This document shows, in pieces, positions 1-10,514 of a stretch of 64,000 nucleotides of DNA. The notes beneath the pieces were generated by a model. It did not search any database and was not told where the DNA came from. It saw only the letters and a program-made list of their open reading frames with translations. This stretch comes from Clitopilus passeckerianus. Taxonomy: Eukaryota > Basidiomycota > Agaricomycetes > Agaricales > Entolomataceae. A program made the translations under genes and the position numbers. The DNA is taken from the NCBI GenBank assembly GCA_944990035.1, contig CALYLX010000038.1, positions 54,378 through 118,377 on the forward strand, in the 5' to 3' direction. Each line of letters begins with the position of its first letter. Within the stretch, counting starts at the first letter, position 1.

Positions 1-116
1 ATGATGACGAAGGAGAGAAGGCCGCCTCTGCTACTTCGACAAAACCTAAAGCTCCAGCAAAAACTGAAGCTAAAGAGGATGCACTGGCAGTTGGCATGGA
101 CAAGCTGAAAGTATAG
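1..116 (+). CDS. 3' end of an unidentified gene
   Basis: The window opens inside a coding exon. The frame beginning at base 3 runs without a stop to TAG at 114-116 and encodes a low-complexity tail rich in Lys, Ala and Glu that ends in GMDKLKV. About 37 residues are visible, which is too little to assign a family. The lysine/alanine/glutamate bias is typical of charged C-terminal tails. The next gene is convergent and stops at 255, leaving only about 140 bp for both 3' ends. Confidence 0.5.
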   Translation, partial: DDEGEKAASATSTKPKAPAKTEAKEDALAVGMDKLKV

Positions 117-254
117 GCGTTCGGCAGCATGAAAGCGGGCAATACTGGTATGATTTGTATTCGGACGGTAGATAATACAGGCTGTAAGTTATATGCGTGG
201 GACCAATGTATGATTATATACCCTTATAAGTTTGGAATATTCTCAATGTGTTCT

Positions 255-1491
255 CTATGTTCGGAAATGGGTATGACCCTCGGGTCCGGAGGTATAGTAG
301 CTCTCTATCGGTGAAGGAGGTGGTGGAGGGGCAGGCTTGTGAACAGGTTCTGGGGGCGCAGGTTTGGGCCGAAATTCCATGAAGACAACGATCACGAAGG
401 CAAAGCCAAATAGAGTTGCTGGGGAGCTGTAAGCATATATTGAGGTATTGAACGCAAAATGGACCCACCGACTGCTTTACGCATGTTCTCCCATTTGTTC
501 TCTTCAACCAATGTCCGTAAGTCGCTGAGGTTGACCAGAGCCTTGTTAAAGAGTTCCTAGGACAGATAATCAGCTGAGAGCCAAGATGAAAAAGTATATG
601 CGCTGCCTACCTCTATCACAATATCCTGCTGCTTCAGATCGTTCTTTGCTTCACTCTTTCGGGAGTCAACGTCCATCTGAATCCTGATATTCGTGTCAGA
701 ATGTCCCGTTCGTTTAATTTAAACGAACAACATACTCATGCTTGAGAGTGTCGACGTCTTCTTTCATCTTGACGTCCAACCGATCAACCTCCCGGCGTAA
801 TGCAGCGGAAGCACTGCGTATTGACGCAGAGTCATTCTTCATCATTGTAGTAAGCTCTGCTCGTAGCTCCGAGATAGCGGCACGAAATAGATATGCTTGC
901 TTGGATTATAATCAGAACGAAGTGTATGAACCGGAAAGATGAAGTGCATACATTGTCCAGGTCCTGCGTTGTTAAAGCCTCCCGCCGGACCTTGCCAATC
1001 CTGTCAACAAGAAGCGCGCGGGTTGCTCGCATCAAGCTTCTTGCAGTTGGTGTTGGAAAAGACTTTTCCAATTCGACAAAGAATGCATGGGTATGGAATG
1101 GAGGATTGGAGTACATTGGCATCTGCAACGGCACTCTGGCTGGTACGTTCGACTGCGGCGTAACTTCTGCACCTCCTCCATTAATATCTTCTCCATTGCT
1201 TTCTCCCGTAATTGACAATGGTGAGGTCGATGATGAACTAGTAGCATTAGAATTTATTGACGGCTTTCCCGGATCCCTAGGATGCCTTGAGGGTGTCAAC
1301 GAAGCATCTCCGGCTGCTGATTGTGGATCCGAGATGTGCTGAGCATCGGTGTTTAGTAGTCTTTTCGGCTGAAAACGCGGCGACCAAGTCCTTGAACAAG
1401 AATTTACGACGAGCAGGCGCTCAACCTGGCGGGCGATGTGTTGTGAAATCATGGGTGCGAAAATGCGTGACAGCTGGAAGGCTTGAGTCAC
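255..1491 (-). CDS. DUF1640 mitochondrial coiled-coil protein (MCUR1/FMP32 family)
   Basis: Read from five exons (952-1491, 736-899, 611-683, 469-556, 255-418) that sum to 1029 nt, giving 342 residues in one continuous frame. The N-terminus is basic and amphipathic like a mitochondrial presequence, followed by a Ser/Pro-rich linker. The family core starts at [16 protein letters not shown] and continues through the conserved [20 protein letters not shown] stretch into a long coiled coil ([29 protein letters not shown]). Near the C-terminus lies one hydrophobic segment, [19 protein letters not shown], followed by a proline-rich tail. Yeast FMP32 and animal MCUR1/CCDC90B share this plan and sit in the mitochondrial inner membrane; MCUR1 has been linked to calcium uniporter function and cytochrome oxidase assembly. 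Which role applies here cannot be told from sequence. It is divergent from the secreted-protein gene at 1645. Confidence 0.88.
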
Positions 1492-1573
1492 GGTTCAGTC
1501 ACGCTCCTAAATGGGTTCTGCCATGACGGCCATTGGTCGCTGGTCATATGGCCTCCTGCTGCAAATGGCTGTC

Positions 1574-1580
1574 TATATAA
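1574..1580 (+). promoter_or_regulatory. TATA-like element
   Basis: TATATAA lies about 65 bp upstream of the ATG at 1645. That distance fits a short 5' UTR for the small secreted-protein gene. It is a motif match only. Confidence 0.35.
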
Positions 1581-1644
1581 CAAGGGCTGAATGACATCGT
1601 ATGATCTCTGGTCACCGTTAGAGGCTCCTTGGACAGCGTTCAGT

Positions 1645-2428
1645 ATGATCATGACACGTTTAACGATTTTCTTTGCAATCATTTGGTTTTCTGTCGTCTC
1701 TGCGATTCCAGCTTCCACATTCTTTTCTTCAGAGTCTGATCTTGCTATCCGAACAACGCAGCCGTATTTCCCTGATACACCTAACTCATGCCCAATCTGC
1801 GCCCAGGTGAGTAGCTGGGGCCAACAGGCTCACTTCTATCACCTTGGTACGTCGCCTTTCTCTTCTACGGTAGCTAAAATGCTGACGGCCAGGTGTCTAG
1901 GCTAACATCGGCTTTCAGAACTACGATAGTATTAATAGCTGTGCTGCAGCTTGCCCTATCCTTGCCAATTTTACAATGGTGAAATACATTCTTCGTCAAA
2001 TTTGCGTATTCCTCAACATGTCCTCTCAGGTCATCTTCAATCCTGGCGCCTTCATCGATGTCATAAAATGCGCCTGCACAGATACTTTCCAATCTGTTTA
2101 TCCCCAATGTGCAGACTGGTACGCGATCTGCCGAACTTCCGGTACCAGTCGTTCCTAAATTGGCTGTAGTTTTATCAGGACGAACCAGGAAGATATTCTC
2201 AACTACAAGATTAACGAGCTGCCAAGCATCATCAGTGGGATGCGGAAAGTTTGCGCGCTTTCAAGCACACTACTTGGAAACGTTTCTGAGGCGAACGGAG
2301 ACGTGACGCCTACCGCACCAGCCCCAACGCCTACGTCCCGTGCAGTTGGACGAAACGTGGTCCAGGGCGGATTGCTTGTGTTGGTGATGGCTACATTGCT
2401 TTCAACCCAACTACAAGACGTGCTTTGA
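1645..2428 (+). CDS. small secreted cysteine-containing protein, probably GPI-anchored
   Basis: The start at 1645 puts MTRLTIFFAIIWFSVVSA first, a clear signal peptide; an earlier in-frame ATG at 1591 would bury it. The mature part has a regular set of cysteines (SCPICAQ, SCAAACP, IKCACTDTF, PQCADW, RKVCAL). It ends in a Pro/Thr/Ala linker and a hydrophobic tail, GGLLVLVMATLLSTQLQDVL, the usual look of a GPI-anchor signal. Introns begin at GTGAGT after CAQ, at GTGAAA after NFTM (51 nt, in frame and without a stop) and at GTACGC after CADW. No catalytic motif is visible. Proteins of this shape are common on agaricomycete cell surfaces and mostly unstudied. If the second intron is retained the protein gains 17 residues and one more cysteine. 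Confidence 0.68.
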
Positions 2429-2594
2429 ACAATTGACGGCTTCCCGGAACGTCATCTTTATCTGTATCATGACAGCTGGCATTTACGATCTTTACGACCT
2501 TTTATAACGTACCTACACGACTTTCACGCAATTACCACGATAAATTATTGGCATTTCACTTTGCCACTTTCTTGATCGACCCCGAGCTCGTTTG

Positions 2595-3943
2595 ATGGCT
2601 TTGGCTTCGAACGCGTTTAGCTATACATCCCCCATGTCTATGTCCAGTCGGCTTGGCTTCGGGCGCCTTTCTGGAAATCCTGCGCCCGAGCGTGAACGCG
2701 AACGTGAACGACCCGAGAGAGGGGATCGTGGGGATCGAGGCGATCGTACCGAGCGCCACCAGGAAAGTGGTGGTGGTGGTGGTCTTGCAAGTGGAAGGGG
2801 CAGTTATGGCGGAACACCAAGGACCCAGACTCCCCCCGTCCCTGTCCGCCCTCAGAAAGGTGAATTCATCTTGAAGACGAACCACCTAACACCCAATGGC
2901 TTGAAAGTCCTTATTTATGCTCAAGAACTGCTCAATGAAGATCCAGAGGTGTTTGATCTACAGTCAGGATTTCATTATACTTCCAGGTTGTACTGCTGAG
3001 ATCTGTTCCATTGACACTGTGCAGGATACAAAAAGTAAACCTCCCAGCCAAGGAGCACCAGGTGCTTTATCACTTCTTATTGTTATACTTCTACCCTGAT
3101 ACCAGGCGTACAGAGCGTAGACTTCCTTGCACTAAATCCCAACGGGAGGATACCGGTCCTCATCGACAAACTCAAAGAAGACTTCCCAATTTTCGAGAGT
3201 GCAGCCATTCTTCTCTACCTTGAACAATACGATAGGAGGAAGTCGTTCACATATGACCCTAGAGAGCATCCAAAGGAACACAGTTCGATGATTCAATGGG
3301 TTCTTTGGGCGGTACGTATGGCTATCTTGAATTCTAGGGAATGCAGCTCAATATTCCACAGCACGGGAATCTTGGCCCCACCCAAACTCAAGGTGGGCAT
3401 TCTCTACCCAAAACATACACACAGTAGACCTAACCCCCTGCTACCAGCTCACTATTTCAGACACTACTGCTTTGATGATGTTCCCTTTGCGAAAGAGAGT
3501 AAGGAACATCCCAACCGATCGCGTTCGACGCATCAAGCTGACCCCGTTCACCCGCTCAGGATATCAACAGGAAACACAAAGACTATATACGGTTATGAAT
3601 GACGTGCTGCAGACACGTCCATGGCTGGTAGGCGGCCCGAAAGGGTGCACCATAGCAGATATCAATGCGTATCCTTGGTGAATGCTTTCTTCCTTGTGTC
3701 TGGGTCCTATGATCTGACGGTGTGTAGGATTCGTCTACATCGCCGTGCCGGGATTGAAAGTCTCGAGCATCAGTGGCCCAGTCTTCAGGCAAGTGTTGGA
3801 TCATCGGAACTTGCTGTTACTAACCTGCACCTTCCTCTCAGGGGTGGCTAGAAAGGATGGGTACGCGAGAAGCGGTCCACAGAGCTATACAACAAGCTAA
3901 GGAAATTGGAGAGGATGAAAGGACTTCAATGGGTGTATATTAG
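2595..3943 (+). CDS. Ure2p-like glutathione S-transferase with an Arg/Glu/Asp-rich N-terminal extension
   Basis: Cytosolic GST-fold protein. After the ATG at 2595, about 80 residues are disordered: a Ser-rich start, then ERERERERPERGDRGDRGDR and a Gly/Ser stretch. The thioredoxin-like domain follows (FILKTNHLTPNGLKVLIYAQ, then [19 protein letters not shown] and FESAAILLYLEQYD). The helical domain contains QTQAHYFRHY, RYQQETQRLYTVM, WLVGGPKGCTIADINAYPW and a conserved end, GWLERMGTREAVHRAI. The NPNGRIP loop and IADI are Ure2p/YghU-class hallmarks. Two oddities: the join before SVDF needs a roughly 10-nt exon (about 3025-3034), and the last intron (3789-3841) starts with GC. Yeast Ure2p also carries a disordered N-terminal extension, but an Asn-rich one. 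The substrate is unknown. It converges on another GST at 4000, 56 bp away. Confidence 0.85.
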
Positions 3944-3999
3944 GCAGGCTACAATTACAATTGATTTCAGAGTTTCACATTTGCGTTGTTCCCGTCAAG

Positions 4000-4861
4000 T
4001 CAGGCCTTGCCCGCATCGAAGCCGGCCCTAGCGGCAGGACGTGCAACAGTACGCTCAACCCAGTCCTTCACGCGTGGCCACTCATCCAAACTCTCAACAC
4101 CAGCAAACTTGTGGATTTTGACCCTACAGATGACGGTCAGCGTTCCATACTGCGAATATTGACACAAGGTAAACGTACCAGGGGACAGCCTTGATATCAG
4201 CAATCGAGAATTTGCCCCTTCCTTCACCGACGAGCCAATCTCGGTCAGCTAGGCGGATCTCAAGAACCCCATATAGACGCTTGGTCTCTTCGAGATAACC
4301 TGATGGTACCATGAGCACGTCATATTTTACCTGTGATTTTACAGAATCACGTCAATTGAGGTCAACTCACGTTTCTTTGCGTAGGGGATGTCCTCAGGCG
4401 CGAACTTGTTGAAGTGGTTGGATTGTCCCTGCATGGGAGCGACGCCGCCATGAGTGAAGAAGATCCATTGAAGGAGTTCGCTGTAGGCGTTGGGATCCTT
4501 GGCGGGGTCGAACCAGAACTTGAATTCTTTGTCGTAGTTATGGGCGAGGTAGAGGAGAATGGCCGCCGTCTCGAAGACTACGAAGTTGTCCCTGCTACGG
4601 TCAACGAGGACGGGGATACGACCGTTCGGGTTGAGCTTGATGAACCAGGGCTCTTTCTGCGTGTTCTTGGAGATATCAATCTTCTCGATACTTTATCGAT
4701 TGGTTGAGTAAATGCATATTCGACTCGAGAACGGCATGCGTTACTCACTCATATTCAATGCCAGGATAGACAGCCTTCAGTTCCTCGAGAAGGACAGTTG
4801 GTTGGTATCCGTTCGGAGTTCCAGCGAAGTAGAGAAGGAAAGGCTTAGTGGTTTGAGACAT
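4000..4861 (-). CDS. Ure2p-like glutathione S-transferase (second copy)
   Basis: Starts [20 protein letters not shown] at 4861. The thioredoxin-like half has [14 protein letters not shown], the [12 protein letters not shown] loop and [15 protein letters not shown]. The helical half has [54 protein letters not shown] and [16 protein letters not shown], giving an ordinary compact GST of this class. The frame is open upstream to an ATG at 4951, adding 30 residues (MQAIRGGTRLLHSFRTNNSA and on) that are basic and free of acidic residues, like a mitochondrial presequence. A dual-targeted product from two starts is possible. It converges with the first GST (3' ends 56 bp apart) and is clearly homologous to it; the second one lacks the disordered extension. 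Confidence 0.87.
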
Positions 4862-5159
4862 TCTTCGTAGGAGAGGTGAAGTCGGTAAGAAAGCGGAGTT
4901 GTTTGTTCTGAACGAATGTAAGAGGCGCGTGCCTCCTCTTATAGCCTGCATAAGAGTGTAGGTTTGGGAAATTCCGTATTTATCAGGATGTCAGCTGGAC
5001 CAACTCTCGGTTACCAAGCTTGGCTGAATCAGCGATCTATGGATAGAACCATGTGGGACGGAGTGCCCGACAGCGGATTGTATTAGGTGGGATAGATGAT
5101 TATAGAGCATTCGGAGTAGTCATAGGGGGTTCGGGCAGGTCAGGCAAACAGTGTCATGC

Positions 5160-5466
5160 CTATTTCGTAGAGGACGAGGTCGTGTATTCCGCCTGTGAAC
5201 CAATGATATTTCCTCTAAACCGTTTCCGCATGTCAAGCTGCACGCAAGGTAGTTAGGCAAAGTAAACACTTCTATAGAAGTGCAGGACTTACCATGCCCC
5301 GTTTACACTCAAATGTAGCCTTCCGGAGAGACTGGCAGTCCATTGGTAGTTCGTCTGCGTGATGTTTGAGGCATTCAGATGGTAGCCGCCCATCCTTAAC
5401 AACGCAGTCCGACTTCATAAGGCATTCCTTGAGCGCAACTATGAGGTTCTGGCACGAAGAGGACAT
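5160..5466 (-). CDS. PET191: cytochrome c oxidase assembly factor COA5/PET191
   Basis: A two-exon gene of about 80 residues starting MSSSCQNLIVALKECLMKSD at 5466. Cysteine spacing follows the twin-CX9C/CHCH pattern of PET191: CQNLIVALKEC, SDCVV, SECLKHH, DCQSLRKATFEC. The family signature KRGMLDMRKRFRGN is completed across the intron (donor GTAAGT after GGCATG). PET191/COA5 acts in the mitochondrial intermembrane space and is needed to assemble complex IV. Family length is about 75-110 residues. A longer in-frame start at 5514 would add a Pro/Arg-rich leader and is less likely. It shares a 90-bp divergent promoter with IBA57. Confidence 0.93.
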
Positions 5467-5556
5467 TGTCAAAGAGCTCGGCGGGAGACGAGGTGGCCGT
5501 CGGGATTCAAGCAAAATCAGGCATCACGTGGGGTGAGGTCTTCCTGAGATTCGACA
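5467..5556. promoter_or_regulatory. 90-bp divergent promoter region between COA5/PET191 and IBA57
   Basis: The two start codons (5466 on minus, 5557 on plus) are separated by only 90 bp, so both promoters must overlap in this stretch. It contains ATCACGTGGGG at about 5521-5531, with a CACGTG E-box core. No TATA box is evident. Confidence 0.5.
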
Positions 5557-6847
5557 ATGCCGCTACCCCCAAGTCTACGAACTTTAGTTCGTTATACTCC
5601 TACTGTAGCTCCAGTTCCGCATAGGGAAGTTCTTTCAATCTCTGGTTCTCAGGCATCTGAGTTTCTCCATGGAATCATCGCGGGAACCGTGCATCAACCT
5701 GTGAAGCGTCCGTTCTACTCAGCATTTCTGCATGCACAGGTACGCGAGTTTTATCCTATTCCCGAAGCTTGCAACTCATAGGATATATCCCTTACTTACA
5801 GGGACGAGTGGAGTACGATGTGTTCATTTATACCACCCAGAATGAGAAGGGAGGACAGGATTACCTACTCGACTATGACCCAAGACCCTCAGAAGCTACA
5901 CCACTCCTCGCCTTAATGAAGCGCTACGTCCTCAGGTCAAAAGTCAAGATACGGGATGTATCGGACCAATATGACGTGTGGGGAGCCTGGGGCTCTTCTA
6001 TACATGAGCCAGTCCGTCACTGGACCTGGGCTCGAAGCGGGGCAACAGAACCCAAGTGGGAAGGCGAGGACTGGCCATGGGGCTCAGATGATCTCTCCAT
6101 CTTGGACAGAAGAGCAGTGGGGATGGGAAAGCGCCTGCTTGTGAGGAAGGGGGAGAAACGTATGTTTATCTTCTCCCGTTCAACTTGGTTGCGGAATCTA
6201 ACGGGCATGCAGCCCAACAGGCTTCAGACCATGACAGTCTCGCTTCGGATGCTTATACTCTGCATCGAATACTTCATGGCGTGCCGGAGGGGCAGGTCGA
6301 CATTTCACCAATGCAAGCATTCCCTATGGACTCCAACCTGGATCTCATGGGCGCAAGTGGGTCATGCATTTCGTTATGTTGCTAATTCGTTCTCATTTTC
6401 TCCCAGTAAACTTCAGGAAAGGATGCTATGTTGGTCAAGAGCTGACTGTCAGAACATACCACACCGGCGTGGTTCGTAAGCGCATTCTGCCTGTGGTGAT
6501 CCATCGGCCGGACAAATGGTACGTAGCCTGACTTCTCCTCAATGCGCCGCAGCTGATCATAACACAGCTTGCATTCTGTACCACAAAACATGCCAAGCTT
6601 TGCTCCTAACCTTGACCTCCGTCCAACTGTTATTCAACAACCTGGAAGCGAGGGCCGCAGACCCCGTCCTCGAGGAACCGGAAAACTGTTGACATCACAA
6701 CAGGGTGTTGGGCTGGCTTTGATGCGCCTCGAGCAAATAGAGGGTGTAGAGAAGGGGCAGATGAGGCTTGACTTTGACGCATCTGAAGGGGGGGAGGACG
6801 TTTGGACAGCAACGCATTGGTGGCCAGACTGGTGGCCTCAGCCATAG
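5557..6847 (+). CDS. IBA57: mitochondrial iron-sulfur cluster assembly factor IBA57 (CAF17)
   Basis: GcvT/YgfZ-fold protein. The N-terminal aminomethyltransferase-like domain includes [17 protein letters not shown] and [18 protein letters not shown]. The YgfZ signature KGCYVGQE lies in [20 protein letters not shown], immediately followed by the conserved [10 protein letters not shown]. The C-terminal barrel ends [14 protein letters not shown] and [14 protein letters not shown]. Introns sit after LHAQ, after GEK, before INFRKG and inside PDK. IBA57 works with ISA1/ISA2 in mitochondria to mature [4Fe-4S] proteins such as aconitase and lipoate synthase, and binds tetrahydrofolate. The conserved cysteine is present, so it should be functional. 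It converges on the phosphopantetheinyl transferase with a 19-bp gap. Confidence 0.94.
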
Positions 6848-6866
6848 TCGCAATAAAGCAAATGAA

Positions 6867-7330
6867 TTAGAGCGAATCCGTTGTTTCAACAAGCACAGAA
6901 GTAAAGACGTAGTCGCCGTCATGGCTGACGGATACATGTATTCTGCCAATATGAGAGCCGTTGGCATTTCGACGATTATTTGACGCGGTTTGAAGACGCA
7001 GAGATGGCTTGCGACCTTCCACAAGGCCACAGTATGTCAGATCTTTCCAGACTGGACGCACATTTGGGTACACTGCTTTATATGCCGCTTCTTTCACGCT
7101 CCATCTACGCAATAGTGAGTATATGGGACTACAGAACGTGAGCTGCCATACCTGACCGCCATGAACTTCGCCCGATCTGATTCTGTCACGTTTGGACCTG
7201 CCAACTTCAGCCATTGGCCATGTTCTTCTTGGCTCAGAACACGCTTTGCGAGTTTATCGCCTCGCCTCCGTATCAGAGCCGCAATCCGAGGAACATGAAC
7301 AACGTCGACCCCGATGCCGAGGATGGTCAT
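6867..7330 (-). CDS. PPT2: holo-[acyl-carrier-protein] synthase, AcpS-type phosphopantetheinyl transferase (PPT2-like)
   Basis: Two exons, about 138 residues, the usual length of stand-alone AcpS enzymes. It starts MTILGIGVDVVHVPRIAALI, where GIGVDVV carries the magnesium-binding aspartate. The second signature, WSVKEAAYKA, spans the splice junction (donor GTATGG after FMAVR). The end reads HIGRIHVSVSHDGDYVFTSV, the final beta strand with a Ser/His motif. The enzyme transfers 4'-phosphopantetheine from CoA to a carrier protein; in fungi the AcpS-type PPT2 modifies mitochondrial acyl carrier protein. The start is 65 bp from the ELP2 start on the other strand. Localisation to mitochondria is inferred from the family. 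Confidence 0.92.
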
Positions 7331-7395
7331 TGACGCAAACGAAACGATGATTTACGTAACTGCTCAACTTTTTTGAGTCAAGACCCGGTTAGATC

Positions 7396-10300
7396 ATGAC
7401 CACAACCACAGCAACCACAGCGTATATCGCAGCGGCGACCAATAGGTTTCCTCATGCCGCTCATGCGTCCAGGTCTTCGCTTGTCGCCATAGGTTCCGGT
7501 AGACTGATTGCGCTCTGGAATGTCACTGTGGGTTCTCCTGCGACAAAAGATTGAATGCCATGATTGATTTTCGGTGGAGAGAATAGGATGAGAGCGATCG
7601 AGGCATCTTCGAGACTATACCTGGTCATGAAGGGCTAGTTGCCTGTGTATGCTTTCTGTCTGATGAGGCATTCGCCAGTGCAGATGACAAGGGTGTATTA
7701 ATTCTATGGCGGAAAGTTGAAGGAGTGGTCAGTCTTGGTTGTTTCAAACGCCTTGGAAGCTGTGACTGAATCTTCAATGCATCACAGTGGAAAATGTCTA
7801 CAAAAGTTCAAGCACATTCAAAGGCTGTTTCCTCCCTATGCATACTGGCAAGGTGGTTTGTTACGGGCTCATCCGACGCTTCAATCAAAATCTGGAATCT
7901 CTCAGAGAGCACAGACGGAGGTCGGTTCCTTCACCAGACATCACGACGACTCGACTGACCTCATTTTGTAGATAAATTTGTGGAAGAGCAAACTCTCTCG
8001 CTGGGCGGCAGGTACCCCCTGGCCCTGGCTTTTGCCCAATTACCTAATTCTTCTGGTAGGTAGCCTCTCCTTTAATCTGATGAACAGCTGCTTATTTCAT
8101 CTGGTAGCCGTTGTCTTGGCTGTTGCAGAAACCGATCGTAACATTCACCTCTGGGTACGCTCTGAGCTCAAGGTGAGGTGCATTGATTCATAAGTGCGGA
8201 TGGATCCTCAACCTTTTAGTTTGTCCATGCTGCAGTGCTTTCGGGCCACGAAGACTGGGTAAAAGCACTCGACTTCTATCCCCCGACTTCGGATGATCAA
8301 CCCCTCGTTCTTGCTTCGGGGTCACAAGATGCTACGATCCGTCTCTGGAACATCGGGAATATCGTCAAGAATACGTCTGAAAATGCCGGGAGCGATGATC
8401 TACTAGACGCCTTTGAAGCATCGCTCGGTGACATGGGAGAGGCAGAGGAAGGAGGAAGGCAGATCTCTTTGAAACGTCATATCCTGACCGTCAGAACTGA
8501 CGCTGAAAGGTGAGTATCTGTTAGTTATCTCACCTTTTTTCTGCTCAATCATTCGTACAAGTTCTCGGCAATTCTCTGTAACCTTTGATGCTCTTCTCAT
8601 TGGTCACGATGCTGGTATCACTTCACTTGCCTGGCGGCCCGCATGCGACGCCTCTGTACCTACACTGTTGTCCACATCTACGGATTCATCTGTTATCCTA
8701 TGGTCTCCCTCAACCGTAAAGCCTCCCTCCGGCTCTGGAGGCGCATCCCTCTGGATAAACCGACAAAGATTTGGTGACATCGGCGGCCAAAGGCTCGGTG
8801 GATTCATTAGTGGACTCTGGGCAGAAAATGGCACTCATGTATTGGCATGCGGTTGGTCTGGTGGCTGGAGAAGGTGGGCAAATACAGTGCATACAAAAGA
8901 TGTCAACGAAGAGAAATGGTCAGAAGCTGGTGCCATTGGTGGTCACAGCGGCCCCGTCAAAGGCTTAGATTGGTGTCCTGATGGGAAGTATCTCATATCA
9001 ACTGGGTATGTTCATTCAATCACACGTTGTTCGCATATATCTAACATATGAAGCAGCGTTGATCAAACGACCAGGATTCATGGGGAGATCCCATCCACCA
9101 GCAGTCCAAGTGGCTTTGTTTGGCACGAAGTCGCTCGACCTCAAGTTCATGGCTACGACCTCATCGACGCCGCGTTTCTGGACCCCCTCAAGTTCGTTAG
9201 TATCGCAGACGAGAAGGTAGCTCGTGTATTTGAAGGTCCTCGCGGTTTTGTAGACTTGGCGGAGTCGTTGGGGGTCGCGAAGTTCAGTGAAAAGGAGGCA
9301 AGCACCTTTGTTTGAATTGGTTACAAATCGGTATTGACAATGGTTGCAGCACGAAAGGCCCGCTGCTGCAAATGTCCCTCCGCTTGGGTTGTCCAATAAA
9401 GCTACACAGGAAGGTAGGAACTCTTGGATAAATCGTTTGTTTCCGCTCCTGACAGAGGTCAAAGCATCCCCGCATGAACTTGCAGGAAGCGTCGCAACAA
9501 AACAGTGTCCGTTTGAAGGTGAACTCGCACAGATAACCTTATGGCCCGAAATCGAGAAGATTTTCGGTCATGGATACGAGGTACGTCCACCATGTACTCA
9601 CTGGTTGTTCTTATTGACAATCCCGTGCAGTCTATCTCCCTGGCAGTCTCACCCAAGAAAACAATGATTGCCACGGCTTGCAAAGCATCTACTCCAGAGC
9701 ATGCCGTTGTCCGGGTACATGACGCTGCAAATTATCAGCTCATTGGTCAACCGCTTGGGGGCCATTCATTGACAGTAACAAGAATAGCTTTCAGCCCGGA
9801 CGAGAAATATGTCCTCTCGGTGTCTCGGGATCGAAGTTGGAGGTTGTTTGCAAGGCGTAATAATGAAGGTTTGTGGGAATATGCGATTGTAACCAAACTT
9901 CTACTCATACTTTCTCGCTAGGATTCGTTCCTGTGGCAGCAGATAAATCCCATGGAAGGATAATTTGGGACTGTGCCTGGTCTGCAGAATCAGATCTATT
10001 CATGACAGCTTCTCGAGACAAAACAGTGAGTCTTGGGTTATTGCAAAGAGCCTGGTTGCGAACAAGTTTTCCAGGTCAGAATCTGGCAAGGGGAAGGTGG
10101 AGACGTCTGGAAAGCTGCTGAGACGATCAAGACAGAGTCGGCAGCCACAGCCGTAGCGATCGCACCTGGGCATTCGACGTACAGGTAGGCTCCTCACTCA
10201 CAAATAGCGGGTGAAGTCCTAACGCTTACATATGAACAGGAGACGAGTTGCTATCGGTCTAGAGAGCGGCGAAATCTTGATTTACTCGAACAGCCTAGAG

Positions 10301-10514
10301 GCTATCCAGGGTTGGAAACACGATTGCACTTTCCCTCCAATGTGAGATACCTGTTGTCACGGTTACCGAACCTCGCTGAATCTGTACGGGCAACAGGACG
10401 GCACATATTGACCAGATACACCGCCTGTCATGGAGACCGTCATCCGAAGCATCGACAATGCTGGCGAGCTGCAGTGAAGATGGTACAATAAAAGTCTTGG
10501 TTGTTCCAGTATAG
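7396..10514 (+). CDS. ELP2: Elongator complex subunit ELP2 (WD40 repeats)
   Basis: A long multi-exon gene, about 800 residues, encoding two WD40 propellers. The start MTTTTATTAYIAAATNRFPH has the ELP2-specific AATNRF stretch. Repeats visible in order include GSGRLIALWNV, PGHEGLVACVCF with ADDKGVLILW, AHSKAVSSLC with GSSDASIKIWNL, SGHEDWVKALDF with GSQDATIRLWNI, GHDAGITSLAW with STDSSVILW, GHSGPVKGLDWCPDG, GHSLTVTRIAFSPDEKYVLSVSRDRSW and IIWDCAWSAESDLFMTASRDKTVRIW. The last repeat is HRLSWRPSS with ASCSEDGTIKVLVV before TAG at 10512-10514. ELP2 is a scaffold of the ELP1-2-3 subcomplex, which modifies wobble uridine in tRNA. At least ten introns; exon edges are approximate. Confidence 0.93.

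Noticed and set aside
893..1342. 149-codon open frame on plus
   Set aside because: Antisense to the first exon of the DUF1640 gene, whose five exons sum to a perfect frame; no independent signal.
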